Assembly (NCBI RefSeq): GCF_001877035.1
Contig: NZ_CP015756.1
Coordinates: 1,851,001 to 1,915,000, forward strand
DNA: 64,000 nucleotides
Source: Clostridium estertheticum subsp. estertheticum
GTDB taxonomy: Bacteria > Bacillota > Clostridia > Clostridiales > Clostridiaceae
Direction: 5' to 3'
Each line of letters begins with the position of its first letter. Within the stretch, counting starts at the first letter, position 1. Shown here piece by piece: positions 26,342 to 35,317 of the stretch. Made by a program: the position numbers and the translations under genes. A model generated the notes under the pieces. The model was given only the letters and a program-made list of their open reading frames with translations. It searched no databases and had not been told where the DNA came from.

Positions 26342-27700
26342 TTATTTATAATAAATATTTGTTATATAATCTGAAGCTTCGTCAAGTTTGCCAACATCTT
26401 CAAGAAGTTGCATAATACCATATCTATTACGCATATCTTTAGCAGCAATAAAACTTTTTCTGAAAAGTTCTTTACTAAGTCCTAATTCTTTAGGATCCCA
26501 AACTGCACCTGCTTTTTTCAAAGTCTTAATTATTTCCGTAGGTTCTGGTACGCAAGACTCACATACTTTCTTTATATCATCCCAATTGGATCTTATTTTT
26601 TCCATACTAGTTTTTCTTTCTTCTTCATTAAAATTAATACTACCTTGCTTAAATTCAATAATGTTTGGTGCACTTATAGTAAATACATCCATTATATTTT
26701 GTTTCCAGGTGTTTTTATCAAGATGTACATAGTCACCTTTTTTAAAAATTTCATCAATATCTAAATCCTTTGCAAATTTAAATGCATAAGCTACAACTCC
26801 TACACCTACACCTACTGTATTACCATGGAGCCATTTTGTATTATCACCATTATTCATAAACATCATTTCATAACAATGTGATAAATAGTGCTCTCCACCA
26901 GATGCGGGTCTTGATGCTCCTACCATTCCAATAGCAATCCCGGATAAAATCAATGCCTCAGTTATGTTTTGTACAGTGCTTGCATCTCTACTTGTTACAC
27001 CAGCTGCAGCTTCTTCACACTTTTTTAAAGTACTAAGGACTAATTTTTCAACTTCAGGGCAAAAGTATTCTTTGTTTATAATCTTTGCAACATGCCAATC
27101 TGCAAGAGCAGTATATTTACCTAAGATATCTCCGAGGCCAGCTTGAAGCATAAGCATAGGGGCCTCTTTCATAATATCAATGTCACAAACAATTGCCAGT
27201 GGGTATACTCCATCATAAGTAACTTTTACACCATCACATATTAGTGGAGATACTACCGAGGCATAACCATCCATTGATGGTGCTGTTCCCACTATGACAT
27301 AGGGAATACCAAGCTTGCATCCCAAAAACCTTGAAATATCATTGATTGTCCCAGATCCTACTGCAATAACAAGGTCTGTTTCTACTGGTATTTCGAGAAC
27401 TAATCTTCCAAGAGTTAATTCATTTGGATGTAAATGTTTCTCATTAAATATATATTTACTAACTTTAAATTTTTCCTTTAATAATTCTTCTACTTTTTTT
27501 CCTGCGACTTCATAAGTATGAGTGTCTTCTATAATAAACACTTGCATGCCTTCATAATTTTTGATTACAGTTGGTAAATTATTTATAACACCACTTCCAA
27601 CTTTTATAGTTTCTATCCCTACACTATGGTTCTTACCACATGAACACATGTAATTAAGACCAGTCATCTCTTCTATACTTAGAGTTACTAAATTTTCCAT
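26342..27700 (-). CDS. araM: sn-Glycerol-1-phosphate dehydrogenase (AraM type)
   Basis: 452 aa of the iron/zinc-alcohol-dehydrogenase superfamily. The N-terminus has the family motif CSCGKNHSV. Nucleotide binding: GSGTINDI; substrate loop: TAPSMDGYAS. Metal ligands are the Asp in AGLGDILGKYTALADW and the His residues of GGEHYLSH and WLHGNTVGVG. B. subtilis AraM is an NAD(P)H-dependent enzyme reducing dihydroxyacetone phosphate to sn-glycerol 1-phosphate. The start is set at 27700, which has AAGGAGGAG immediately upstream; the frame extends 31 codons further without a good site. Located between a GpsA-like dehydrogenase and the AraL-like phosphatase. Whether it acts on glycerol phosphate or a related polyol phosphate here is open. 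Confidence 0.88.
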   Translation of the reverse strand: MENLVTLSIEEMTGLNYMCSCGKNHSVGIETIKVGSGVINNLPTVIKNYEGMQVFIIEDTHTYEVAGKKVEELLKEKFKVSKYIFNEKHLHPNELTLGRLVLEIPVETDLVIAVGSGTINDISRFLGCKLGIPYVIVGTAPSMDGYASVVSPLICDGVKVTYDGVYPLAIVCDIDIMKEAPMLMLQAGLGDILGKYTALADWHVAKIINKEYFCPEVEKLVLSTLKKCEEAAAGVTSRDASTVQNITEALILSGIAIGMVGASRPASGGEHYLSHCYEMMFMNNGDNTKWLHGNTVGVGVGVVAYAFKFAKDLDIDEIFKKGDYVHLDKNTWKQNIMDVFTISAPNIIEFKQGSINFNEEERKTSMEKIRSNWDDIKKVCESCVPEPTEIIKTLKKAGAVWDPKELGLSKELFRKSFIAAKDMRNRYGIMQLLEDVGKLDEASDYITNIYYK

Positions 27701-27740
27701 ATATTTCTCCTCCTTGAAATTAATTTGATTATTTATTTTT

Positions 27741-28787
27741 TTATATTTTCTCAGTCTCGAAAGCCTTCCATGGAATATCAACTGCAGCCGCACCAGAATT
27801 TATTATATTATCAACATGCATTAATAGTGGGAAATCACTAAGTTTCACAATTCCTCTTTTAGCAAGTACGCGGACACCACGTGCAGTGCGAGTAGCAATA
27901 ACTATTGATTCAAGGGTGACCCCTTTTAATTGCTTAATAGATTCTTCAATTGAGAGCCCTTGTCCAAGTAGAGTTCCGACTTTACGGGTACGTCCGCCAA
28001 ATACGGTTACATAAAGGTCACCAGCAGATAAAATAATATTTTCTTCACCACCACCAACTATCTCAAGTAGATGTTTCATTTCCTTTACGCTTTGCCCGAA
28101 AAGCCCAGCTTGTGAATTATAATGCTCGTGGCCTAAACCGTCTGCTCCAATAGTGAGTCCAATAGCTAGCGATACACCAAGTGCATAAGCGTTTTTGAGG
28201 GCTACTGCACATTCAACGCCTACAACATCTGTAGATAGGCTGATATGGTAGTATGGAGATTCAAACAAACTTTTAAGCGTTCTAAGGATATCTATGTCAT
28301 AACCACAAAATGTAACAACTGAATTATCTTTGTCAGCTAGTTCATAACTAGTACATGGACCACCTATAGCATTAATAGAAAGTTTCTTATTCAAAATAAG
28401 CTTGCTTTGAAAGTATTGTGGATAAGTAATCATACTGCCGTCTTCTAGATCAATCATTCCTTTTGTTATTGAAAGAAGGGGAATGTTTTCAGGGATTATA
28501 GGCAATATATTGTCTGAAAACCAGTCAACACCAAAACTACTAACTCCACAAATTACAACGTCTGCACCATCTAGTGCCTTATTTACATCTTCAATTTGAT
28601 AGTATTCAATACCTGTACTGGGTAATTGACGTTTTAATAAAGTATGAAAACCTGTAGTTTTTGCTGTTTCAATAACATCTCTATCTAGTGGTGTACCAAC
28701 TACTCTTACTTTATTACCATTTTGCGTTGCAGGAAAAGACAAAGCACATGCCATCTGTCCAGCCCCAACAATTGTTATAATTTTCAT
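27741..28787 (-). CDS. GpsA-like NAD(P)-dependent glycerol-3-phosphate dehydrogenase family protein
   Basis: 348 aa. N-terminal Rossmann motif GAGQMACAL; catalytic Lys in ALKNAYALG; C-terminal GGRTRKVGTLLGQG equals the GpsA substrate and cofactor loop. The normally strict GPSFAKE segment reads GPCTSYEL, so this is a divergent branch and may use another polyol phosphate. GGGAGGTAAT ribosome binding site. It sits 40 bases upstream of the araM-like gene. Having dehydrogenases of both glycerol-phosphate enantiomer families side by side under a PTS is unusual. It is unlikely to be the housekeeping lipid-synthesis GpsA. Confidence 0.8.
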   Translation of the reverse strand: MKIITIVGAGQMACALSFPATQNGNKVRVVGTPLDRDVIETAKTTGFHTLLKRQLPSTGIEYYQIEDVNKALDGADVVICGVSSFGVDWFSDNILPIIPENIPLLSITKGMIDLEDGSMITYPQYFQSKLILNKKLSINAIGGPCTSYELADKDNSVVTFCGYDIDILRTLKSLFESPYYHISLSTDVVGVECAVALKNAYALGVSLAIGLTIGADGLGHEHYNSQAGLFGQSVKEMKHLLEIVGGGEENIILSAGDLYVTVFGGRTRKVGTLLGQGLSIEESIKQLKGVTLESIVIATRTARGVRVLAKRGIVKLSDFPLLMHVDNIINSGAAAVDIPWKAFETEKI

Positions 28788-28888
28788 AATATTACCTCCC
28801 GATTATTTAATAATGAACTTAATTTTTTTATATTTAAATGCTAAAGAGTGCTGCTTAGCACTCTTTAATTTTAGAAAATCTTATCTAA

Positions 28889-30169
28889 TTAGAATATAAA
28901 TCCACCTGTAAATACTTGGAATACTTTGACTATTATCCAATTTAAGAAATTACCTCCTAAATCTAAACTTGAAATCATAGTAGTTCCTTTTGGCATTGCG
29001 AACTGAGCCATTTTAGCAATCTCAGTATGGAAACCAGCAATATTTGTTGCCATTAGCAAAGCAAGAGCCATTACTATGGTACCAGCTAGGACTGAATGAA
29101 TAATATTACCCTTTGTGGAACCAACTATAAATGCAACATAGAAACATATAGTAGTTAAATCTCCAAAAGGTAGAACATTATTTCCTGGTAATATAACAGC
29201 CAAGAATAATGTAATAGGAACTAATACAAGTGCAGTTGCTATTACAGCAGGATGTCCAACCGCAACAGCTGCATCAAGTCCTATTGTTAACTTTCTATCC
29301 TTACCAAAGTTTGTTTTCTGTAGAAATTCCCTAACTCCTTCTGAGATTGGAATTAAACCTTCCATTAATATTTTAACCATACGAGGCATTAAGAACATAA
29401 CACCTGCCATAATTATTCCCAATTGTACACATTTACCGATATCATATCCAGCTAGAAATCCAATAATTGCACCAAGAACTAAACCCATCATCATTGGTTC
29501 GCCAAATACACCAAACCTCTTTTGGATAGATTCTGGATCTGCCTTCAAATTTTTTATTCCAGGAATAATTCCTACTACTTTCGCTATTGGAATACCTATA
29601 AGACCACATGCTGCAGCTGAGCCTGTTGGTAGTGATACTCCTTCAAGTTCGAAAAAATTTTCAACCATAGGTGATGTCCAATCAGCAATTTTAAGAACTG
29701 CAATTTCATATATAATTGCGGCGAGAATTGCAAGACCCCAATTTCCGTTAGTTAATACAAGCACTGTGGCACCTGCTGCTGTAAAATGCCAGTAATTCCA
29801 TATATCTATATCAACTACATTAGTAAATTTCATAAATAATAATATAACGTTTACAAGCATTGCAATTGGTATCATAATCGCAGCTATTGGAGAAGCCCAA
29901 CTAATTGCAGCCGCTGCTGGCCAACCAACATCCAGAACGCTTAGATGTAATCCATATCTTGTTACCATCATATGTGTAGCCTCACCTAAATTACTGGTAA
30001 GCAGTCCAATTACTAAATTTATTCCTACAAAACCAATTCCGATTATAACACCAGATCTGAACGATTTCTTAAATCCTAATTTAAAACAACAACCCATAAT
30101 TGTAATTGTAAGTGGTAATATTACAGTTGGTCCCAGATTTATAATGTATTGAACGACCTTTAATAACAT
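28889..30169 (-). CDS. PTS transporter IIC component, galactitol family
   Basis: Integral membrane permease of 426 aa with about ten or more hydrophobic helices. Segments such as GPTVILPLTITIMG near the N-terminus, the ANLGEATHMM-like loop (here SNLGEATHMM) and the central GVSLPTGSAAACGLIGIP are typical of GatC-type IIC proteins. It translocates and presents the sugar or polyol to IIB for phosphorylation. It belongs with separate IIA and IIB proteins directly upstream. The GatC family also covers pentitols and other polyols, so galactitol itself is not implied. AAAGGGGG ribosome binding site. Confidence 0.9.
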   Translation of the reverse strand: MLLKVVQYIINLGPTVILPLTITIMGCCFKLGFKKSFRSGVIIGIGFVGINLVIGLLTSNLGEATHMMVTRYGLHLSVLDVGWPAAAAISWASPIAAIMIPIAMLVNVILLFMKFTNVVDIDIWNYWHFTAAGATVLVLTNGNWGLAILAAIIYEIAVLKIADWTSPMVENFFELEGVSLPTGSAAACGLIGIPIAKVVGIIPGIKNLKADPESIQKRFGVFGEPMMMGLVLGAIIGFLAGYDIGKCVQLGIIMAGVMFLMPRMVKILMEGLIPISEGVREFLQKTNFGKDRKLTIGLDAAVAVGHPAVIATALVLVPITLFLAVILPGNNVLPFGDLTTICFYVAFIVGSTKGNIIHSVLAGTIVMALALLMATNIAGFHTEIAKMAQFAMPKGTTMISSLDLGGNFLNWIIVKVFQVFTGGFIF

Positions 30170-30214
30170 GTATTTTCCCCCTTTATTTTTGAATATTATA
30201 ACTTACACTATGGT

Positions 30215-30502
30215 TTATCCTTTTAATGCATCAATAATTGCTTGATCAATTTTTTGTGGATTTATATTAGTTAAATAGTTTATTGCCTTAATTACAGGGA
30301 TTGTATATGTTCTTGAAGCAATTGTTGTTGTAACTAGTAGATCTGCATCAGCCTCGTAACCTGGAACCTCAGATATCTTACATTGAATTACTCTTGCGTT
30401 AAGATTGTTAGCTGCTATTAAATCCTCCACCTTTTTACAAACAACTGTTGAAGTTGCTATTCCTGTACCGCATGCTACCAATATTAGTTTTTGACTATTC
30501 AT
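30215..30502 (-). CDS. PTS IIB component, galactitol family
   Basis: 95 aa. The phospho-acceptor C11 sits in LILVACGTGIATSTVV, the P-loop-like motif of GatB-type IIB domains. Cytoplasmic; it receives phosphate from IIA and passes it to the substrate carried by IIC. It lies between IIA and IIC genes with small gaps, with GGGAGGAAAT upstream of the ATG. Confidence 0.92.
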   Translation of the reverse strand: MNSQKLILVACGTGIATSTVVCKKVEDLIAANNLNARVIQCKISEVPGYEADADLLVTTTIASRTYTIPVIKAINYLTNINPQKIDQAIIDALKG

Positions 30503-30531
30503 TTTTATTTCCTCCCTTAAATTAATTTAAT

Positions 30532-31008
30532 TTAATTTGTTATACAATTGAATTTCGTTAATATATCATACAATTCGATACTATCTGTTGCTTCGCTCAA
30601 ACTCTTCAAAACATCTTCATTTTGAATTAAAAACATTAATTGCTGAAGCATACTTATCTGACTGTGAGGTTCTTTTAGAATCATACAAAATACAACGTTT
30701 ACATTAACCTCGCCATCTCCATCCATATTGGTGAATGTTACTGGGTTCTTTAATGTTGCAATTGCTATTGCAGGTTTAAGTACATGAATTGCATCAGTAT
30801 GTGGTATTGCAACATTGTATTTCCCTAGGGTTAAACCTGTAGGAAATTTACTTTCCCTTGCAACTAGACCATCATAAAAGGAATCCTTTACATAGTTAGC
30901 CTTTAATAACATTTTGGACAAAGCGTAAAAAATATCGTCCGTTGTTTCTGCTTCGAGATTGTTTATTATTAAATCCTTGCTTAAATATTCAGTAATACTT
31001 TTTGTCAT
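30532..31008 (-). CDS. PTS IIA component, fructose/mannitol type (GatA-like)
   Basis: 158 aa. Type-2 EIIA domain with phosphorylatable H70 in YNVAIPHTDA and a supporting His in KEPHSQISMLQQL. It takes phosphate from HPr and passes it to IIB. First gene of the operon; AAGGAGGAAGTG precedes the ATG, and a perfect sigma-54 promoter lies about 73 bases upstream. Confidence 0.92.
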   Translation of the reverse strand: MTKSITEYLSKDLIINNLEAETTDDIFYALSKMLLKANYVKDSFYDGLVARESKFPTGLTLGKYNVAIPHTDAIHVLKPAIAIATLKNPVTFTNMDGDGEVNVNVVFCMILKEPHSQISMLQQLMFLIQNEDVLKSLSEATDSIELYDILTKFNCITN

Positions 31009-31080
31009 TACACTTCCTCCTTTTGGGTATAACTTTTAATCTATTTTATTTTGTACTTACTCTTTATACATAATTACTAT

Positions 31081-31096
31081 AGCAATTATCGTGCCA
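31081..31096 (-). promoter_or_regulatory. Sigma-54 (-24/-12) promoter of the PTS operon
   Basis: Read on the minus strand, TGGCAC-GATAA-TTGCT has the exact consensus, with GG and GC ten bases apart. It lies about 73 bases before the IIA start, predicting a leader of about 60 bases. The adjacent gene encodes a GAFTGA-containing sigma-54 activator, which independently supports it. Confidence 0.9.
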
Positions 31097-31123
31097 TAAG
31101 CATGTTGAAAAGGTAATAGTTTA

Positions 31124-31163
31124 TTTAAAAAAAAGATAAAAGCTTGTTTAGCTTTTACCTTTT
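31124..31163 (-). terminator. Terminator of the LevR-like activator gene
   Basis: On the minus strand, AAAGGTAAAAGCT pairs with AGCTTTTATCTTT and is followed by Ts. It insulates the activator transcript from the sigma-54 promoter just downstream. Confidence 0.8.
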
Positions 31164-31186
31164 AATAGATTTTTTATATTAACATT

Positions 31187-34129
31187 TTATAGTTCTAAAA
31201 GTAAATTGGCAATCTCTTTAGCCGAATGTGCTCTATCTATTTTCTCGATTATCTCACCTTTAGAGAGTAAATCAAATAATTTCAAAATTATCTCTTGATC
31301 ATTTTCTTTGAGTGCTATCATAATTATTAGATCTGTTTCACTATCATTCTCCCAAGTTATGAAATGTTTGAGTTTAAAAATAGCTAATGAAGATTTTTTC
31401 ACGTTTTCTGGTAACCCGTGAGGTATTGCCACGTTACCTACGATTATTGTTCCTCCCATCATTTCTCTTTTATATATGCTCATAACATAATCTTCATTAA
31501 CATTACCTCTTACTTTTAGAAGGTTACTCATTTCATCAATTACATCAGCTTTTGAAAATAGGTCATCTCTAATTTGTATTAGTTCTTCATCTATTACAGA
31601 TAATAATGGACTTACTACCTTTATTCCCATTAAATTTCTTAATACTATTTTAGCATCATCTTTTAAAATATCCTGAAATGAAATGAATGGAATATCTAAA
31701 ATTTCAGGATTAATAGTTCCGACTATTGCAATTACATTATGATCTTCAGTAATCTTCTTGATTTTATCTTGTGCGCTATCTCTATTCATAATTCCAATTG
31801 GAATTATATTTATATTTTCACTTTGGCAATCCATTATATCTTCAAGATATTTTTTTATTTTAAGTGCTGTGCCGACCCCTGTTATGCATACCGTAATTAT
31901 AGTTTTTAAATACTTTTTAACTCCCTTTACCTGCCTAACATAGGACTTATCTCCGTCTATTGCATCAGCTATTTCATCAAGATCACTTGTTATAAGTGCT
32001 CGCCTAACTGCTTCAAGTACCATTACTGTATCTACTCTAGCAATTATCCTTGTAGGTATTCCTGTCTGTTTAGTAATGATCTCACCAAAAGTTACGAGAG
32101 ATCCCATATCTACGAGTAGCAAACATCCTTTACCTTCATTTACTTTTTTTACTGTTTCTATAGTTTTTTTAAGTAGTATTTGAGGACTTTCATCAAGTGA
32201 CATTTCGATTCCTATAGCCAGGTTTGTACCTAATAATTTGTTTGATACATCTACCATTCCGCAAGCTACATGACCGTGACTTAGTACAATAATACTAACT
32301 CTACTTATTTTTTGATCTATAGCAGAAAAAGTTTTTAAATACATAGCGATAAAACCAATTTCATCTTCAGGTAGTTTTATATCTAAACTATTATTTATCT
32401 CTTTAGTAAGTATTTTAGCAACTCTGTATTCATTATGATATTCATTTTTAATATACTCTAATTGAGAATTCATAATTGTTTTTCCTTGTTTTAAACGATC
32501 ATAAGTAGAATTTAGATGTACTGCCATACAATAATAAAAATTTTCTTTCAAATTATCTATATAACTTTTAGCTATGTTAGTTACATTTTCAACAACCATC
32601 AGTATTTTTCCATCAACTATATTTTTTAGTTCTTCTTTAGAGAAAAAAGCATTTGATTCTATATTTTTAGCAAATCTATTTAAATCAAATTTCATTTTAT
32701 TCCATATAATTTTATTTATTTCATATTTTTTTAGCCCTTGTTTTTCAAGATGGTAATATTTCTTTTGTATATTGGTATATATTTCATCAGGGAATATATA
32801 CCTATCATCTTTTAGTTTAGGTGTACTTATATTTCCAGGATTAACAACTAAATCATCATTACATATGTCATCTGTTATTGTATTTCTACTTGCAACACTT
32901 AATATTCCTAGGGGCACATGATCAGGTAAATCTGTTATTTCAATAACAACGGCTAAATTATTGCCTAGCGAATTCAAAAATCCCTTTGCACATGCTACTT
33001 GTATATCACTTCTTAATTGACCTATATTACCTGGGCAATCATATAATAGTAATGACCTGATAACATAAAACTTAATAGTAATTTCTTTTCCAACCCGCTC
33101 TGCTTCATGAGAAAAGAAATTTTCAATTAATATATATCTTTCAGTAATTGGCCTATCATTAATCGATGGGAGATTGATGATCATTGGTATTCTTCTTCGA
33201 AAAGTTAATAGTAAAGAGGATTCTGGATTCTCAGTCGTTGCCGCAGTTATCATAACATTTGCAGTTCTACTATTTTCTGTCTCACCTAGCCTCCTATATT
33301 TACCTTTGTCTAGCAAATGAAATAAAATTTCTTGTCCTTCATTAGGTAATCTATGTACTTCATCTAGAAATAATATACCACCATTAGCCTTTTCTACTAT
33401 ACCAATCTTATCAGTATTTGCACCAGTAAACGCACCTTTTACATATCCAAATAATTGAGATAGAAGTAACTGGGGATTTTCTGCATAATCTGCACAATTG
33501 AATACTATGAAAGGTGCATTGTTATTAAAATTAGAGGAATTAATTGCAAATTTATACATAGCTTCGGCAAAAAAACTTTTTCCGACCCCAGAAGGGCCAA
33601 GTATTAGAGTATGGAGTCCATGTGGTGGATATAAAATTGCAGCTTCTGCTTGCCTTACTTGATTTCTCAGCGATCCGTGATATCCTATAATTTCTCTTAA
33701 ATTATTTTTTTTATTTATTTTATATAAATCTTTTCCATCATCTACTTTATTAGTGGTTACATTTTCAACAATCTCTACATTAACATTTTCAACAACATTT
33801 TTAGCATTATCTACATTGACTTTTGAAACATTTAAATCAAATTGTTTTCTTATTTGAGTGACAGAGTACCTGGAAATGTCATATCCGATATCTAAAAGCT
33901 TTTTACTTAACATATTATCTGATATTAGTTTTTCATTAGTAATAATTTTTTTAATATCATTATGTAAAATTTCATCTCGCCTTTGGTTTGAAGTAAGTAT
34001 ATTATGTTCTTTTCTAAACTGAGTTATATATGCTCTAGTAGTGTTTACTTTCTTTGCAATATCTTTATCAGTTAAGGGTTTCTTTTTATTTTCATTTTCA
34101 ATTAGTTTAAGTATCATATTTTCAATCAC
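31187..34129 (-). CDS. LevR-like sigma-54 activator with PRD and PTS regulatory domains
   Basis: 980 aa from a GTG with GGGAGG upstream. Order: two short helix-turn-helix-like segments (about 20-45 and 70-100); an AAA+ sigma-54 activator domain (Walker A GPSGVGKS 178-185, GAFTGA 232-237, Walker B ILFLDE near 252-257); a PRD-like domain with MAVHL; a mannose-type EIIA-like domain (VSIIVLSHGHVACGM); a GatB-like segment (ITVCITGVGTALKIKKYL); and a C-terminal type-2 EIIA-like domain with VAIPHGLPENV. Classical LevR ends in a second PRD instead. It should activate the sigma-54 promoter at 31081-31096, with activity set by PTS phosphorylation. Confident as activator; domain edges are approximate. 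Confidence 0.88.
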   Translation of the reverse strand: MIENMILKLIENENKKKPLTDKDIAKKVNTTRAYITQFRKEHNILTSNQRRDEILHNDIKKIITNEKLISDNMLSKKLLDIGYDISRYSVTQIRKQFDLNVSKVNVDNAKNVVENVNVEIVENVTTNKVDDGKDLYKINKKNNLREIIGYHGSLRNQVRQAEAAILYPPHGLHTLILGPSGVGKSFFAEAMYKFAINSSNFNNNAPFIVFNCADYAENPQLLLSQLFGYVKGAFTGANTDKIGIVEKANGGILFLDEVHRLPNEGQEILFHLLDKGKYRRLGETENSRTANVMITAATTENPESSLLLTFRRRIPMIINLPSINDRPITERYILIENFFSHEAERVGKEITIKFYVIRSLLLYDCPGNIGQLRSDIQVACAKGFLNSLGNNLAVVIEITDLPDHVPLGILSVASRNTITDDICNDDLVVNPGNISTPKLKDDRYIFPDEIYTNIQKKYYHLEKQGLKKYEINKIIWNKMKFDLNRFAKNIESNAFFSKEELKNIVDGKILMVVENVTNIAKSYIDNLKENFYYCMAVHLNSTYDRLKQGKTIMNSQLEYIKNEYHNEYRVAKILTKEINNSLDIKLPEDEIGFIAMYLKTFSAIDQKISRVSIIVLSHGHVACGMVDVSNKLLGTNLAIGIEMSLDESPQILLKKTIETVKKVNEGKGCLLLVDMGSLVTFGEIITKQTGIPTRIIARVDTVMVLEAVRRALITSDLDEIADAIDGDKSYVRQVKGVKKYLKTIITVCITGVGTALKIKKYLEDIMDCQSENINIIPIGIMNRDSAQDKIKKITEDHNVIAIVGTINPEILDIPFISFQDILKDDAKIVLRNLMGIKVVSPLLSVIDEELIQIRDDLFSKADVIDEMSNLLKVRGNVNEDYVMSIYKREMMGGTIIVGNVAIPHGLPENVKKSSLAIFKLKHFITWENDSETDLIIMIALKENDQEIILKLFDLLSKGEIIEKIDRAHSAKEIANLLLEL

Positions 34130-34218
34130 AATTTATACCTCCCATAAACCACTTATATCTATTATATTAATTGTATTCGATTTCTGATATCGTTTCAATA
34201 TTAAAAAAATTACCAATT

Positions 34219-35052
34219 TTATGAATTTACCAATTCTATATACTGGGATGGGCTAATACCCTCACGTTTCTTAAAAGCTTTACTAAAGTAAAAAATATCA
34301 TTGAAACCAACTAATTTTGAGGTTTCAGAAATAGTCAAACCATCCTTAAGCAGAGATTTAGATTTAGTAATTCTTATATTTATTAGGTACTCGATTGTTG
34401 ATGCACCTATGACCTTGTTAAAAATATTTCCTAAGTAAGAAGGACTTATCTGAGAATAATCTGCAAGTTGCTGAAGAGTAATATTTTCCATATAATTTTC
34501 TGCCATGTAGTTAATAATTTTATCTACCCTTTTTAAGTTAGAGTAATTGTATTGGTTGCCATCTTTATATTCCAAAAGGAGTATAAGTATTTCAGAAAAT
34601 ACTGACCTTTCATTGACTCTATTTATATCCTTATTCGATAAAAAGAAACGATTTAGTCGTGAAAATAAATCAAGTAATCTGGAAAAAAGAAATTGATCAT
34701 CAATCTTCTGAAAAAACGAAAAAGGAAGAGTAGAATCTACAAATTGCCACTGATTATCTTGGTAAATGGGACAGGTATATAAAAAGTCAATTCCGAAACA
34801 TTTCATAGGATCTTCTGAAAAAGTATGAGCTTTTCTAATATCACCCGGCTTATAAAAAAGTAAATAACCATTTGAGGCTTGTATAGTAGTGTTATTGCAT
34901 GTGAATTCAGCTTTGCCATCATAAATCAACATTAAATTATAAAAACTCATATGGTCATCAAGCTTCCATGATAAACTGGTAGGTCTATCAACAACATATA
35001 GAATTTTAGGGAAAATTTCATACATATGCTTTAATTGATTCAATCTAATCAA
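34219..35052 (-). CDS. AraC-family regulator with cupin-like sensor domain
   Basis: 277 aa. The N-terminal half (about 1-150) looks like an AraC-type cupin ligand-binding domain (FNLMLIYDGKAEF-like strand pattern, here YNLMLIYDGKAEF). The C-terminal 100 residues are two helix-turn-helix units: LQQLADYSQISPSYLGNIF and ISETSKLVGFNDIFYFSKAFKK. No membrane segment. It lies upstream of the sigma-54 activator on the same strand (89-base gap) and is divergent from the GH11 xylanase gene across 417 bases, which it may control. Ligand unknown. Confidence 0.85.
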   Translation of the reverse strand: MIRLNQLKHMYEIFPKILYVVDRPTSLSWKLDDHMSFYNLMLIYDGKAEFTCNNTTIQASNGYLLFYKPGDIRKAHTFSEDPMKCFGIDFLYTCPIYQDNQWQFVDSTLPFSFFQKIDDQFLFSRLLDLFSRLNRFFLSNKDINRVNERSVFSEILILLLEYKDGNQYNYSNLKRVDKIINYMAENYMENITLQQLADYSQISPSYLGNIFNKVIGASTIEYLINIRITKSKSLLKDGLTISETSKLVGFNDIFYFSKAFKKREGISPSQYIELVNS

Positions 35053-35277
35053 CCGCCCTTTCAGTTAAATAACAATCATATTTTATAAAAATATTTAAAA
35101 CAATAAGTCGTAGTTATATATTACCAAAATAGTTATATAATCCATAGTTAATAATATCATTAAATGATATTATAAAGGTGCTTGAACAGTGTAAAATATA
35201 TTTTATAAGCTGCTGGTAAGAAAGAATATTAAGTTCTGCTCTAATGGTTTGTGCCCCGGACTAATTTCTTTAATATA

Positions 35278-35304
35278 ATACCATATTTTAGTGAAATATG
35301 GTAT
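35278..35304. promoter_or_regulatory. Perfect 11-bp inverted repeat, operator or terminator
   Basis: ATACCATATTT (35278-35288) and AAATATGGTAT (35294-35304) with a 5-base gap. No T-run on the + side. It lies 13 bases before the cre-like site, upstream of the xylanase gene. Confidence 0.45.
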
Positions 35305-35317
35305 TGTGTTAAGGAAA

